From positions 2,418,001-2,482,000 of the forward strand of contig NZ_CP136624.1 of the NCBI RefSeq assembly GCF_032917945.1: a stretch of DNA of 64,000 nucleotides, given 5' to 3'. The stretch is from Bradyrhizobium sp. sBnM-33. Its GTDB lineage: Bacteria; Pseudomonadota; Alphaproteobacteria; Rhizobiales; Xanthobacteraceae. This document shows positions 9,265 through 18,468 of this stretch, piece by piece; position 1 is the stretch's first letter, and each line of letters starts with the position of its first letter. The notes beneath the pieces were generated by a model that saw nothing but the letters and a program-made list of their open reading frames with translations, did no database searches and was not told where the DNA came from. The position numbers were made by a program, and so were the translations under genes.

Positions 9265-9719
9265 CCTTGGTTCGTTTTCCCCTTAGCGCAGATTAAAAAT
9301 GGGCACAATGCGGGTCACCCGAACGCAATTCTGAGCGCGCGGACCGTTGGGCAATTCGCCAAACTCGCGATCACCTTGACGTCGGTGAAACCGATCGCTG
9401 GGTCGAAGCCAACACAAGTGCGTAATCGGCCTGGTGAAATCCGTCGAAAATGACGCTCGAAAGCGGAATCTAAGCGTCGACGGGGCACGCGTTGCATTAA
9501 ACAATATCGACAGATCGTTACTATCGAGCGTTTAGCATGGCCCTCTTCACGACCGGGTTAAACCCATCTCAATTCGGTGAAACAGTACAGGAGCCGTACA
9601 TGGCCAGCCATTTCTACCAAGTTTGCATGGGTGCGTATGGGGAGACGTTGTTTCGGTCCAGCAAGCGCGACGCGCGGCAAGCGATCTGGTTACAGTGCAA
9701 CCTGATGCGGCTTGGAGCG
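9145..9719. repeat. Diverged direct repeat, copy B
   Basis: Colinear with 2470-3354 but without its 300-base insertion. It contains the 5' end of the MarR remnant on the minus strand, a conserved intergenic block and the start of the MA-HFY ORF on the plus strand. The copies are in the same orientation, 6.7 kb apart. Confidence 0.75.
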
Positions 9720-9788
9720 AAGCGTGCGGTCCAAGCACAGTTTCCACTGGGAGCGCACGTCGGCCTACTGGGCCGCTTCTGCCATTAA
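9600..9788 (+). CDS. Small hypothetical protein of the MA-HFY repeat family, copy B
   Basis: This 62-residue ORF from ATG 9600 (MASHFYQVCMGAYGETLF) parallels the ORF at 3233. A longer frame opens at 9537, but the shared start in the two repeat copies supports 9600. The first 40 residues are similar and the tails are unrelated, suggesting one or both are truncated. The function is unknown. The divergent arrangement with a MarR-like gene is the only contextual clue. Confidence 0.35.
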   Translation: MASHFYQVCMGAYGETLFRSSKRDARQAIWLQCNLMRLGAKRAVQAQFPLGAHVGLLGRFCH

Positions 9789-10050
9789 TTTGAAGCCGTA
9801 GAGCCGCACCACCGGTTATCGCCGACGCTCAAAGCGTCTCCATTCTCGCTTCGTCCCCAACGGGGATTGAATTGATCGCACCCAAGGAACATCTGCGCAA
9901 CCCAATCGGCGCACATAGCGCCTGGATGCCTGAGTGCGGGAAAGAAGCAGCCCAGCCCGAGGGTGGCGTGGCTCAGAGCCAAAAAGTTTGCGCGAGTGCA
10001 ATTTCTGGTTTAAGAGCCCGCTTGATTACCTGGATGAAGAGTAATTGTCC

Positions 10051-10167
10051 GTGCGTTCTGGACTTATATTTTTGATCTTTGTGGTGGGGCTAATAGCACT
10101 GCTGTATTTGCCCGAGCCTGAGAACGACGACACTGTTTTAGTTTGTTCCGTCGCGTGTCCCAATTAG
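10051..10167 (+). CDS. Possible 38-residue membrane peptide
   Basis: A GTG-initiated frame encodes a single hydrophobic helix (SGLIFLIFVVGLIALLYL) followed by a short acidic tail with two cysteines. It is shorter than most annotated genes. A weak purine stretch (GATGAAGAG) sits 12 to 15 bases upstream. It could be a real small membrane protein or chance; nothing else supports it. The interval 9789-10050 shows no gene. Confidence 0.25.
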   Translation: MRSGLIFLIFVVGLIALLYLPEPENDDTVLVCSVACPN

Positions 10168-10234
10168 GACAATGCCACAATTTCAGATGCCGGCCCGTCC
10201 ATCGCACATTCCCAGCTACTCTTGGGAACGTTAC

Positions 10235-10574
10235 CTACATAAAAGTCTCCTTAAGCCGCGCCTGGACGGTCTGATACGTGAGGCCTTCGACAATATGCAG
10301 ATTGACACCAGGGTATCGTTTGCGGAAAGCACTGAGCATGCGCGGCAGCATCGCGACGTGAGGCTCCGTGGAAAGACAGGCCACGACGCTTCCATCGACG
10401 CCCCCCCCCCGGTGCTGCTGGATTTCCTCGCGGGCGCGGCCCAATTCACTTGCGGCGATGCGGGCGGCGCAGGAAGATCTTGCCCATAGGCGTAAGTACT
10501 GTGCCGCGCTTGCGTCGCTCGAAAAGGGCGGCGCCGAGTTCGTGCTCTAGTTGGCGGATGCTCACACGAACCAT
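10235..10574 (-). pseudogene. LysR-type regulator remnant
   Basis: Two frames of the minus strand together give pieces of a LysR regulator. The recognition half of the helix-turn-helix (IRQLEHELGAALFERRKRG then VLTPMGK) runs from ATG 10574. After a frameshift comes the linker and the start of the effector domain (LPRMLSAFRKRYPGVNLHIV) up to a stop near 10235. A run of nine or ten C at about 10391 coincides with one frame change. The first helix of the DNA-binding domain and most of the effector domain are missing. It is non-functional. Confidence 0.6.
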
Positions 10575-10915
10575 TCTGTCATCTAGGTGAAACACAGCGA
10601 TCTCCTTACTATCCGTTGAAGTGCCGAGCGATCGCGGAGGTTGATGTTTGAGTCTTTCTGGTTGGGGGCTGTGCGAGCTTTAGATTTGCATTCTGAGTTC
10701 GGGCCCACTGCGCGGTTCTTCCTAATCTGCGGAGGAGGTGCGCAGTCTGCGCCGGAAGCTGGCGTGATGGAAGCCTGGAACAGGAATACGGAAAAACTGA
10801 ACGCTGGCTCCCGAAGGAAGTCGGACCATTGAGTATCAGAAAGTAAAAGGGGGGGGATGGTGCGAAGATCAATCGGCCGATGCCTGACTAGCCAGTGCCG
10901 ATCGCGCCACCGGCC

Positions 10916-11564
10916 ATGACCTGGGAATTTTTACTGTTGGACCTAGCCAAGGGTGCGATCACCACCCTGACGGTTTCGACGGCAGGCATCGGTCTGGGCA
11001 TGCTCGCCGGCCTTTTCCTAGCCTTGGTGCACGTCGGCCGCGTGCCGATTGCCGCGCAAACCGTCGCAGCCTACACCAGTCTTGCGTGCGCCGCGCGATG
11101 GTCACGCTCGCGCTTCTGGTTTTCTTCGGATTGCCGAGTATTGGCCTTGCCATGTCGCCGCCGGTCGCGGCGATCGTAGTCATTGCTATTAACACTTCTG
11201 CGTTCCAGGCTGAGATCTGGCGAGCGTCGCTGCTCGATTTTCCGACGGGCCAAGTCGATGCCGCCCGCGCGGTAGGCATGACGCGGGGGTTGATCTTCCG
11301 GCGCATTGTGTTCCCGCAGGTGTGGCGCGCGAGCATGCCGGCGATCGCGAACGAGCTTACCCTTGTCATCAAAGGGAGCCCAGCCGTTGCGGTCATGGCG
11401 TCGTCGACCTCACGCGCGTGGCGGTGCGCTGGTCCACGCAAACCTATCAGCCGATTGTGCCCTTCCTGACTGCGGGTGCTATCTACGTGCTCGCCGTCAT
11501 GTGCCTGCTGCGCGTCCAACGTTACATGGAGCACCGCATTGTCGAACGTTACGGGGTCCTTTGA
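10916..11564 (+). pseudogene. Polar amino-acid ABC transporter permease, frameshifted
   Basis: Three overlapping frames read in order reconstruct a permease of the His/Glu/Gln/Arg/opine family. The first helix region (MTWEFLLLDLAKGAITTLTV) starts at ATG 10916. The core with the EAA-type loop follows (QVDAARAVGMTRGLIFRRIV). The last helix (PFLTAGAIYVLAVMCLL) ends at 11564. Frame changes fall near 11090 and 11400, and the segment expected after the second helix is shortened. The stop overlaps the start of the next permease (TTGA), so the two were an operon. No solute-binding protein gene is present. Confidence 0.7.
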
Positions 11565-12223
11565 TCGCGAACTTTGGCGCAGTTCTTGGGGAGTGGCGCA
11601 CCCTCGGAATCGGGTTCCTCAACACCGTCTGGATATGCGCGCTCGCCGGCGCGCTATCGTTAGCACTCGCCGCGTTCGTGTCGACGCTGCTGGTATCGCG
11701 GCGGAAGCTGATCCGGCGCGCCGCGCAAGGCGCCGTGGACCTGCTGCGAGCGCTCCCGTTCCTCGTGCTGCTCTTCACCGTGTACTATTGCCTGCCCGTG
11801 ATCGGCGTGAGGCTGTCGGCTTGGACTTGCGGACTGGCGGCGCTGGTCGTGTACAACACTGCGTACTTCGCCGAAATCCTGCGCGGCGCTTGGGCACACA
11901 TGCCGCGAGAGCAGGAGGAGGCCGGGCGCGCCTACGGCTACTATGGCCTTGGGCTCTACGGGCGGATCATTCTTCCGCAGATACTTATCGCGTCCGGCCC
12001 GGTGCTCGGCAATCAGATGATCACGCTCGTTAAGAATTCAGCCTTTCTGATGATGATAACAATTCCCGATCTCACTTCTTTGGCGAACTTGGCCCAAGCC
12101 ACCTACTGTATCCCGTTCGAGACTCTATTCGTCACGGTTGCCCTCTACTGGGTAATCTGCTCCGCAATCGAAGGGATTGTGCGCGCGATGGACCGCGTCG
12201 CGGTGGTGCGTGGCCATGAGTGA
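11561..12223 (+). CDS. Polar amino-acid ABC transporter permease
   Basis: This 220-residue inner-membrane permease has about five predicted helices and the cytoplasmic loop for ATPase contact (EQEEAGRAYGYYGLGLYGRI). The start is TTG 11561, overlapping the stop of the first permease; a longer upstream frame exists but is antisense-like noise. The stop overlaps the ATPase gene start by eight bases. The frame is intact, but both partners (the first permease and the ATPase) are broken, so transport is unlikely. Confidence 0.75.
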   Translation: MIANFGAVLGEWRTLGIGFLNTVWICALAGALSLALAAFVSTLLVSRRKLIRRAAQGAVDLLRALPFLVLLFTVYYCLPVIGVRLSAWTCGLAALVVYNTAYFAEILRGAWAHMPREQEEAGRAYGYYGLGLYGRIILPQILIASGPVLGNQMITLVKNSAFLMMITIPDLTSLANLAQATYCIPFETLFVTVALYWVICSAIEGIVRAMDRVAVVRGHE

Positions 12224-12546
12224 GCCCGTCGTTGTCGCGCAACGGATCTGCAAGAGCTTCGGCTCGCTGCGAGTGCTCCGGGAGGTCGATCTTGAAGTGC
12301 AGGCCGGGCGGACGCTTTGCATTCTTGGGCCGAGCGGCTCGGGTAAATCAACGTTGCTCCGCTGCCTGAACTTTCTCGAGCGACCGGACGAGGGAGCGGT
12401 GTTCCTGCGCGGCGAGCGCGTCGGCTTCTCGTGCACGGCCGCCGGTCAGGAGCGTCAGATGACCGATCGCGAACTGGCGCGCATGCGTACACGCATGGGC
12501 ATGGTGTTTCAGCAGTTCAATCTGTGGCCGCACCTCACGGTCCTAG
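12216..12546 (+). pseudogene. ABC transporter ATPase, 3' truncated
   Basis: The first 110 residues of a polar amino-acid ATPase are present: Walker A GPSGSGKST, the Q-loop region (RMGMVFQQFNLWPHLTVL), and nothing after. The signature and Walker B motifs are lost. Coding stops at the left edge of an IS1182 copy. The sequence beyond that IS does not restore an ATPase frame. Confidence 0.8.
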
Positions 12547-13986
12547 GAGCCTGTCTGAGTAGTGACTGGTCAAGAGGGTGCGAGTCTGATTCCTTGCGTG
12601 GCCATGAGCAAGGAATTTCGCCCCTGGAAGATCGACGAGGTCCAGCTTCTGCCGCCGAGCGTGCAGGACTATGTGTCGCAGGACCACGTTTCGCGTTTGA
12701 TCGTGTCGCTGGTCAAGGAAAGCCTTGATCTATCGGCGATCCTAGGCAGCTACCGGAGCGGGCTGGGTCAGCCGCCGTTTGATCCGCGGATGATGACGGC
12801 GCTGCTTCTACACGGCTATGCGAGCGGCATCTACTCGTCGCGGCGGATCGCCAGGGCGACGGTGGAGCGGGCGGATTTCATGATGATCGTGGCGGGCGAT
12901 GCGCCGGACTTCCGCACGATCTCGGAGTTCCGGCGGCGGCATCTTAAGGCGCTGGCCGACCTGTTCGTGCAGGTGTTGAAGCTGGCCGAGAAGGCCGGGT
13001 TGGTGAAGCTCGGGCACATGGCGCTTGACGGCACCAAGATAAAGGCGAACGCGTCCAAGCACAAGGCGATGAGCTACGATCGGATGAAGAAGCGGGAAGC
13101 GGAGCTTGAAGCGGAGGTCGATCGCTGGCTCAAGGCCGCCGAGGCTGCCGATGCGCAGGAGGACAAGCGCTACGGCGACCAGCGCGGCGACGAGATGCCC
13201 GATTGGGTGGCCGACAAGCAGAAGCGGCTTGAGAAGATACGCGAGGCCAAGGCCGCGCTGGAGGCCGAAGCCAAGGCCGCAGCCGAGGTGGAACGCAAGG
13301 CGCGGGCCGAGGAGCGTCGCGTCGCCGAAGGCGGCAAGAAGAGCGGCAAGACGCCGACGAAAACGGAGCCCGACGGCAAGGCACAACGCAATTTCACCGA
13401 CCCGGAAAGCCGCATCCTGAAGACCAAGGACGGTTACATCCAGGGCTACAACGCCCAGGCCGCGGTCGATGGTGCCCATCAGATCATCGTGGCGCAGACG
13501 CTGACCAGTTCCTCGAGCGATCAGGCGCAACTGGCGCCGTTGCTCGACGGGATCAGGGCCAATCTGGGGACCAATCCCGACGAAGTATCGGCCGACGCCG
13601 GCTACTGCTCCGACGCCAATCTTCGCACGATCAAACGGCGGCGCATCGAGGGCTACATCGCCACCGGAAGGCAGAAGCACGGCACCAAGTCCGCCACCGC
13701 GAAAAAGGCTTCAAGACCCGGCTCGCTGATCGCCAGGATGAGCACCAAGCTCAAGCGCGCCGGCTACCGAAGTCGCTACCGCTTGCGCAAGCAGATCGTC
13801 GAACCCGTGTTCGGACAGATCAAACAGGCAAGAGGGTTCAGGCAATTCCTGCTGCGCGGCATCGAAAAGGTCAGCGCAGAATGGGCGCTCATCTGCACCG
13901 CTCACAACCTCGTCAAGCTCGCAAGGGCCGCATGAGCCGCCATTATCAAGATAAAACTGCCTTCCCAAAGCTAACTGGACAGGCTC
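12547..13986 (+). mobile_element. IS1182-family insertion sequence, complete
   Basis: The ends carry the inverted repeat GAGCCTGTC (12547-12555) and GACAGGCTC (13978-13986). The element is flanked on both sides by CTAG (12543-12546 and 13987-13990), a four-base palindromic target duplication as expected for the family. It encodes one intact transposase. It differs in sequence from the IS1182 copy at the start of the window. Confidence 0.85.
12604..13935 (+). CDS. IS1182-family transposase
   Basis: This DDE transposase has 443 residues from ATG 12604 (MSKEFRPWKIDEVQLLPPSV); an upstream in-frame start at 12562 lies against the IS end and is less likely. Conserved blocks: FDPRMMTALLLHGY, ALDGTKIKANAS with the first catalytic Asp, the GYNAQAAVD block, DEVSADAGYCS with the second Asp, and EPVFGQIKQARGF with the Glu. 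A Lys/Glu/Ala-rich coiled coil of about 100 residues separates the first and second acidic blocks. The frame is intact and looks active. Confidence 0.9.
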   Translation: MSKEFRPWKIDEVQLLPPSVQDYVSQDHVSRLIVSLVKESLDLSAILGSYRSGLGQPPFDPRMMTALLLHGYASGIYSSRRIARATVERADFMMIVAGDAPDFRTISEFRRRHLKALADLFVQVLKLAEKAGLVKLGHMALDGTKIKANASKHKAMSYDRMKKREAELEAEVDRWLKAAEAADAQEDKRYGDQRGDEMPDWVADKQKRLEKIREAKAALEAEAKAAAEVERKARAEERRVAEGGKKSGKTPTKTEPDGKAQRNFTDPESRILKTKDGYIQGYNAQAAVDGAHQIIVAQTLTSSSSDQAQLAPLLDGIRANLGTNPDEVSADAGYCSDANLRTIKRRRIEGYIATGRQKHGTKSATAKKASRPGSLIARMSTKLKRAGYRSRYRLRKQIVEPVFGQIKQARGFRQFLLRGIEKVSAEWALICTAHNLVKLARAA

Positions 13987-14259
13987 CTAGCGCGGACACG
14001 AATTCCAAACGTCCGGACGGCTGGACTTGTCCGCGACCTGTTTCTCTGGCCGAGCGGATATAGTGTCCAAGGCTTATCGGACGCAGAAGTTCGACAATGG
14101 ATTTTGAAATCATTGGAAGGCTTGAAAAAAGCAATCGATGCGCGAAATTTCGCCAACCATAAGTCGGTTCGAGCGGCGTTAGCAACCGATTTTACGCGTC
14201 TGCAGATAAGAAAGCACGATTATCTGCACTGTATCGCCAACTCTCGCTTAATCAGCTGA
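13987..14259 (+). pseudogene. Coding-like fragment of unknown gene
   Basis: An open frame directly after the IS right end reads on to a stop at 14257-14259. It contains GLSDAEVRQWILKSLEGLKK then FANHKSVRAALATDF, which has the composition of real helical protein. It has no start of its own here and does not match an ABC ATPase. It is probably the tail of a different gene that was already joined to the ATPase fragment before the IS inserted. The rest, to 14637, shows no supported gene. Confidence 0.35.
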
Positions 14260-14637
14260 GCTACGTTCGGGCGACTTCCCAGCCTCAATCCGGGCAGGCT
14301 CGATGGATTGGCTAGGGGGTGTCATGGGTTGATGACTTGGGGTATTCGGAGCGCCAATTGATGCATTCTCGGCAGGATATCGGGCCAGATTACCCGAACC
14401 ACGCGAAGCGGTTTGCACCGAAAGCGGCGATCCCAGCGAAACCATGAGCGCGACGACAGCTCATGCGTGTTCGGGGCGCGCAGTAGAGAAATTTGGTGAG
14501 GGCTTGCGTACGGTTCGCACGAAGAAAGTTGTGAGATAGAAAAAGCAGCGAAGATGCATTGCACAAGTTATTGCGGCGGCCGAGAATATGATCTAAGAGT
14601 TGCTACCTTTAAGCGAACTCTTTTTTGGGACTTTAAT

Positions 14638-15030
14638 ATGAAAAAGTTTCTGGGGCTTTTCCTGATCGCCCAGTTTTTCTTGCTTTCCGCCGAGGTCATG
14701 GCGCAGGGGCTTCCTGCTCCCTCGTACTGGAAGAATGAACGAGGTTCGGAACTGTTTGTTTGGTCCAACAACAACGGGGCAATACAGGGGGTTTTCACAA
14801 ACCATGCTCAAGGGTTTGCGTGCCAGGGCATTCCTTACCCTGCATCGGGAGCCTTCGGTCCAACCGGCTTGTACTTTGTTGTTACTTTTGCCCAATGCAA
14901 TTCCTTCACCCGCTGGGTCGGAAAGACTCACGGCTCCCAAATGCCCACGTCTTGGACGCTGTTCTACATCGACAAGAATGGTAGACCCAGTAAGTTGAAG
15001 GGCAAGGATACATTCACGCGCGTATGGTAG
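14638..15030 (+). CDS. Avidin-family biotin-binding protein, bradavidin II-like
   Basis: This 130-residue protein has a signal peptide (MKKFLGLFLIAQFFLLSAEV, cleavage near MAQ). The mature part is an avidin barrel: YWKNERGSELFVWS, then GAIQGVFTNHAQGFACQG, then GLYFVVTFAQCNSFTRWVG, then TSWTLFYIDKNG, ending DTFTRVW. These match avidin strands 1-8 with the Trp residues that stack on biotin. Two cysteines (C62, C87) probably form a disulfide. I recall close similarity to bradavidin II of Bradyrhizobium. The start at 14638 is chosen because the signal peptide begins there; an upstream frame from 14554 has no such sense. It stands alone, with no operon. Confidence 0.85.
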   Translation: MKKFLGLFLIAQFFLLSAEVMAQGLPAPSYWKNERGSELFVWSNNNGAIQGVFTNHAQGFACQGIPYPASGAFGPTGLYFVVTFAQCNSFTRWVGKTHGSQMPTSWTLFYIDKNGRPSKLKGKDTFTRVW

Positions 15031-15238
15031 TTTGCGCGCCGACCCGAGGCACCTGCGTCCGCAGTGAACATTTTCTAAGTTATTGATTTTTCTTGTCGTA
15101 GCAGGTGTTTCCGCCACGTTTTGTTCACGGTCGTTCCATCGAATTCGTTGCGATTTCGTTGCGGCACCTCTTAAGGAGAACAACTCTCGCTGCCGGGCGT
15201 GAGCATCTTTGTGACGTGCATAGGGCAGCAACGTCGGT

Positions 15239-15853
15239 GTGCGCTGCATGCAGAAAGCGACGCCCGTACTCGCGGCGCAAGGGCATGAAAAGATTTCAAC
15301 GGCAGCGATCGCCAAGGCTGCAAGGGTCTGCGCCGGGACATTTTACTTATACTTCGGGTCCAAGGAAGAACTGCTTGTCGAGCTCTTCAAGGGCAATATC
15401 GAAAGAACCTGGGACGATGCGTTTACGCTCGTTCGAACGCGCGATACGCTCGTTGAACAGCTCTCCTGCCTGCTAGCGAATACGACAGCAGGTCACGATC
15501 GAGATCCCGCGCTGTCCCGCATATTCTTCCGGGAAATTCTGTTTATGCAGCCGCCGGTTCTCGCAGCTGCATCGGACTTTGCCGCATCCGTACTCTATCG
15601 CCGGCCTTCTTCGCGCGTCGCAGGACCGCAACGAATTCGCTGCCGAGGTCGACCCAGCATTGCTCGCTCATGTCGTCTTCGATCTTGGTTTCAGTCAATG
15701 CTGCGCCATTACAGCGGCGCAGTCACCGCTGACATGCTGGCCCGTCGGCTGATCAAGGCCATCCGAATGATTGTCACGGCCATGTGCCCGGTGCGGCTTG
15801 AACGGGTTAGCCCGTGCGCGGCGGCTACCGCTTGTAGACTTTCGACGGCGTAG
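15239..15853 (+). pseudogene. TetR/AcrR-type regulator, frameshifted
   Basis: The helix-turn-helix is clear (STAAIAKAARVCAGTFYLYF then GSKEELL). The ligand domain continues to about SDFAASVLYR, then jumps to another frame (GLLRASQDRNEFAAEVDPAL, LLAHVVFDLGFSQCC) near 15597. It returns to the first frame near 15700 (GAVTADMLARRLIKAIRM). Two compensating indels thus scramble about 35 residues. The extreme N-terminus also lacks a good start. It is probably inactive. Confidence 0.6.
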
Positions 15854-16257
15854 CTCGCATCAAGACCGTACATCGCGAAAGTTGCGACAATGACGCGCCA
15901 GAGAAAAGGCTCTCCCCGCCTAGCTCAACAGGCCCGTACTATTGGGCCCTGCGCAACGCGGACGGGATCATACTTAGGTAGCGGTTGCGCGGTTGGCGTG
16001 CCAGCAAATTAGCAGAGTCCGCGCGAGCGGTTGGTGGCGATGTTGTTCGGCCAGCGCGTGAAGAAGCTCGATGCTGTTCAACTCGCCTTGGCGCCGGAGA
16101 CCTCAAGATCGCCATCGCAGCGGCGAAGAAGCTGAGGAGGAGAAGCACGATCCCCCGCACTGTTGAGATGTGTTTCCGGGGATGAATCAACAGCAGCGCA
16201 GTCGCGACCTCCGACTGATTTCTAGCAGCCGCCGTAGGCAAGAGGGCTTATCGCCTT
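15854..16257. other. Region without a supported gene
   Basis: Only low-quality overlapping frames are seen on both strands, without starts or motifs. It separates the TetR remnant from the amidohydrolase remnant. Confidence 0.45.
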
Positions 16258-16680
16258 CTAAGCAGACTTCACTACCGGCCAGCGCCGGCGGGGATCAAGG
16301 CCGAGCCGGTGCGCGATCCGCTCCCCGGCAAGGCTGGCCTCGGCGATAGCCTTGCCCGCATCGATACCGGTCGCGCGGCCGGAGTCGAATACCACGTTGC
16401 CGTCGACAATGACGGTTTGAATGCTCCGACCGTCTGCGCAGTACACTAGATTTCGGACGACATCGTGGCGAGGCACCCACTCCGGCGTCTCAATGTCATA
16501 GAGGGCGAGATCCGCCGTCTTCCCCCCCTCCACCGACCCCAACTCGTCGTCCCACAGCACAGCACGGGCGCCGTTGAGTGTCGCCATTTCCAGTGCCGTC
16601 TCGGTGGGGACCAAGTTGACGTCCATGCGCGCGTCCTTGAAGAGGCCGGCGGTAATCCCGGCTAGGAGGCTGGTCCATGA
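16258..16680 (-). pseudogene. Amidohydrolase (ATZ/TRZ type) C-terminal fragment
   Basis: This is the last 140 residues of a metal-dependent amidohydrolase of the cytosine-deaminase/atrazine-chlorohydrolase type: ALEMATLNGARAVLWDDELG then SVEGGKTADLALYDIETPEW and the closing VIVDGNVVFDSG. This region forms the C-terminal beta-sandwich. The metal-binding barrel is absent. The open frame extends upstream past the internal ATG at 16626 to about 16680, where homology ends at the next gene's ribosome binding site. Confidence 0.65.
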
Positions 16681-17284
16681 AGGCTCTGATTGCTCTCATC
16701 GCTGCTATTGCAGGCGTTGCTGTGACCCTGGCGCACCTAAAGGAAGGTGTCTGCACTTTCACCTTCCTAAATATCTGACTTGGACGACCGCGGGAACGCT
16801 GCTCTTTTCGGTTATTGCGCTTGTTATCGGCCTAGCTCACCTCCGCCATTCCATTAAAGTGCTGATGCAGCGCAATGTCATCTGCGCGGCTCTCGTAGTC
16901 GTGTTTGCTGTGTCCCTCCTTTCCCTTGTTGTGGGGGGAGCCTGGCTGTTTGGGATGATCTTTATCGATGCATTCCGTTCCGAGAAGCATATCGTGCTCG
17001 TGCTGAGCAGTGTGTGGGGCGGCGGTGCCCTCACTCTTGCGAGCCTCTTCATTCTCGGCGCGATCGGGGAAAGGTACTCGCCTGTCGGATGGGTTGGAGC
17101 GAACGATAACCGCGACCCGAATGCGCCGGCTAAGGTAGAGCCGGTTGTCGTGGCCGATACCTATCTCAGTCCGAGAACATCAGAGCTTTACGGCCGACCA
17201 GTGCCTGCGCCGATGACGAAGTATGTGTCTGAACGACTTCGGCCTGATCCGATGAGAGAGCGCCCTTCGTCGTCACCGCCTTGA
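16677..17284 (+). pseudogene. Hypothetical membrane protein, frameshifted
   Basis: A strong ribosome binding site (AGGAGG 16664-16669) precedes ATG 16677, which opens MKALIALIAAIAGVAVTLAH and stops at 16776-16778. From about 16765 the next frame continues smoothly (PKYLTWTTAGTLLFSVIALV) with two further hydrophobic helices and a hydrophilic tail to 17284. The joined product would have four membrane segments. A single indel near 16765 explains the break. Alternatively there are two genes, a 33-residue peptide and a membrane protein lacking a good start. Family unknown. Confidence 0.5.
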
Positions 17285-17358
17285 CCGGCGCCTTCCATCA
17301 AGCTCAGTGCTATCGCGTCGATACTGGTTGACATGTTCAAAGCGGCGGATAGGCGAAT

Positions 17359-18468
17359 CTAGGTGTCCTCTGGCAAATTCAGTTTGTATCGGGTGTGCCT
17401 GAGTTCGCCCGTTTTCGTAAACGCGCCCATTTCGACAAGATCTTGTAGGTCTCTTGTCGCAGTGGCGCGTGATGTCTTGGTGATGCTGATATAGTTTTCC
17501 GCACTCAGGCCGCCCTTGAACCGATCGATGCCTTCGTGGAACATACGCGCCACGACCTTTTCTTGGCGCTCGTTGAATTGACCGCGAAGGCGCTCATAGA
17601 ATTTGGCCTTAGCGACGTAGAAATCGACCCGATTAATTGTGCTCTCTTGCGCTTCGAGAATCGTCAGCGCGAAATATTTCAGCCAATCGGTGATTTCGAG
17701 GTCTTTGTTGTTCCGCTCCAAAGCTTCGTAGTAAAGCCGCCGCTTGCGTTCGATCGTATAAGCGAGCGCAATGAGCGTCGGCTGCCCGAGATTTTCCGCC
17801 AACGACTTTTCCGCTATGGCGCGTCCGATACGGCCGTTACCATCCTCGAACGGATGAATGCAAACGAAATAGAGATGCGCGATACCGGCGCGCGTAAGGG
17901 CGGGCAGGGGATTTTTTCCCTCTGGCGCGCCGTCATTGAACCAGATGATGAACGCATCCATCTCCTTTTTCATTCTGTTGGAGGGAGGCGCCACAAAGTG
18001 AACTTTGGGCTTTCCTGCAATCGGTGTCACAACCTGCATCGGTTCGGGATGGGTGCGGTAGCCGCCGATGTCCTGGATTTTCCGATCGCCGCTCATCAGC
18101 ATCTTGTGCCACTTGAACAACATGTCGTGCGTCAGCGGATCGGCGAATCTTTTATAGAGATTCGCCATCATTTCCGCGATGCCGTGCTCGGCTTCGTTGA
18201 CGTTGGTATCGTCGCCCTCAAGTCCGAATTGCTGACGCAGCGAGCATTGAACGCTCTCGCGCCGCAGTATCTCGCCTTCAATTTCCGAGGTTTTTACCGC
18301 TTCGTCGCTGATGAGCTCGATTTTGAGCATGTCACGGTCATCCTGGCCGACATGCTTGAAAGCGCCCAAGAACTCGCCGGATTTGACGAGAAACTTGGTT
18401 TCGAAGGGCTCTAAGAGCTTCGAATCAAAGGTAAATTTGGGCCAATCGGGCTTTTCCCAGTTCCACAT
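17359..18468 (-). CDS. Fic family protein (Fic gene 2)
   Basis: The protein has 369 residues. The N-terminal part resembles DUF4172 of Fic proteins (MWNWEKPDWPKFTF). The inhibitory motif T60-xxx-E64-G65 (TSEIEG) precedes the Fic loop HPFEDGNGRIGR (H205-R216). The C-terminal 80 residues form a winged helix (NYISITKTSRATATRDLQDL), typical of Fic proteins that bind their own promoter. Expected activity is AMPylation of a host target, restrained by the N-terminal helix. The ATG start (18466-18468) is covered by one of three TGAG-TATAG elements, supporting autoregulation. The gene is monocistronic and divergent from the KAP gene. Confidence 0.88.
   Translation of the reverse strand: MWNWEKPDWPKFTFDSKLLEPFETKFLVKSGEFLGAFKHVGQDDRDMLKIELISDEAVKTSEIEGEILRRESVQCSLRQQFGLEGDDTNVNEAEHGIAEMMANLYKRFADPLTHDMLFKWHKMLMSGDRKIQDIGGYRTHPEPMQVVTPIAGKPKVHFVAPPSNRMKKEMDAFIIWFNDGAPEGKNPLPALTRAGIAHLYFVCIHPFEDGNGRIGRAIAEKSLAENLGQPTLIALAYTIERKRRLYYEALERNNKDLEITDWLKYFALTILEAQESTINRVDFYVAKAKFYERLRGQFNERQEKVVARMFHEGIDRFKGGLSAENYISITKTSRATATRDLQDLVEMGAFTKTGELRHTRYKLNLPEDT

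Noticed and set aside
9480..9500. Sigma-54 promoter in repeat copy B (GG-N10-GC)
   Set aside because: The spacing fits in copy B but not in copy A, and no nitrogen-regulated gene follows.
12808..13680. Long minus-strand frame (290 codons)
   Set aside because: Antisense shadow of the second IS1182 transposase with low-complexity composition.
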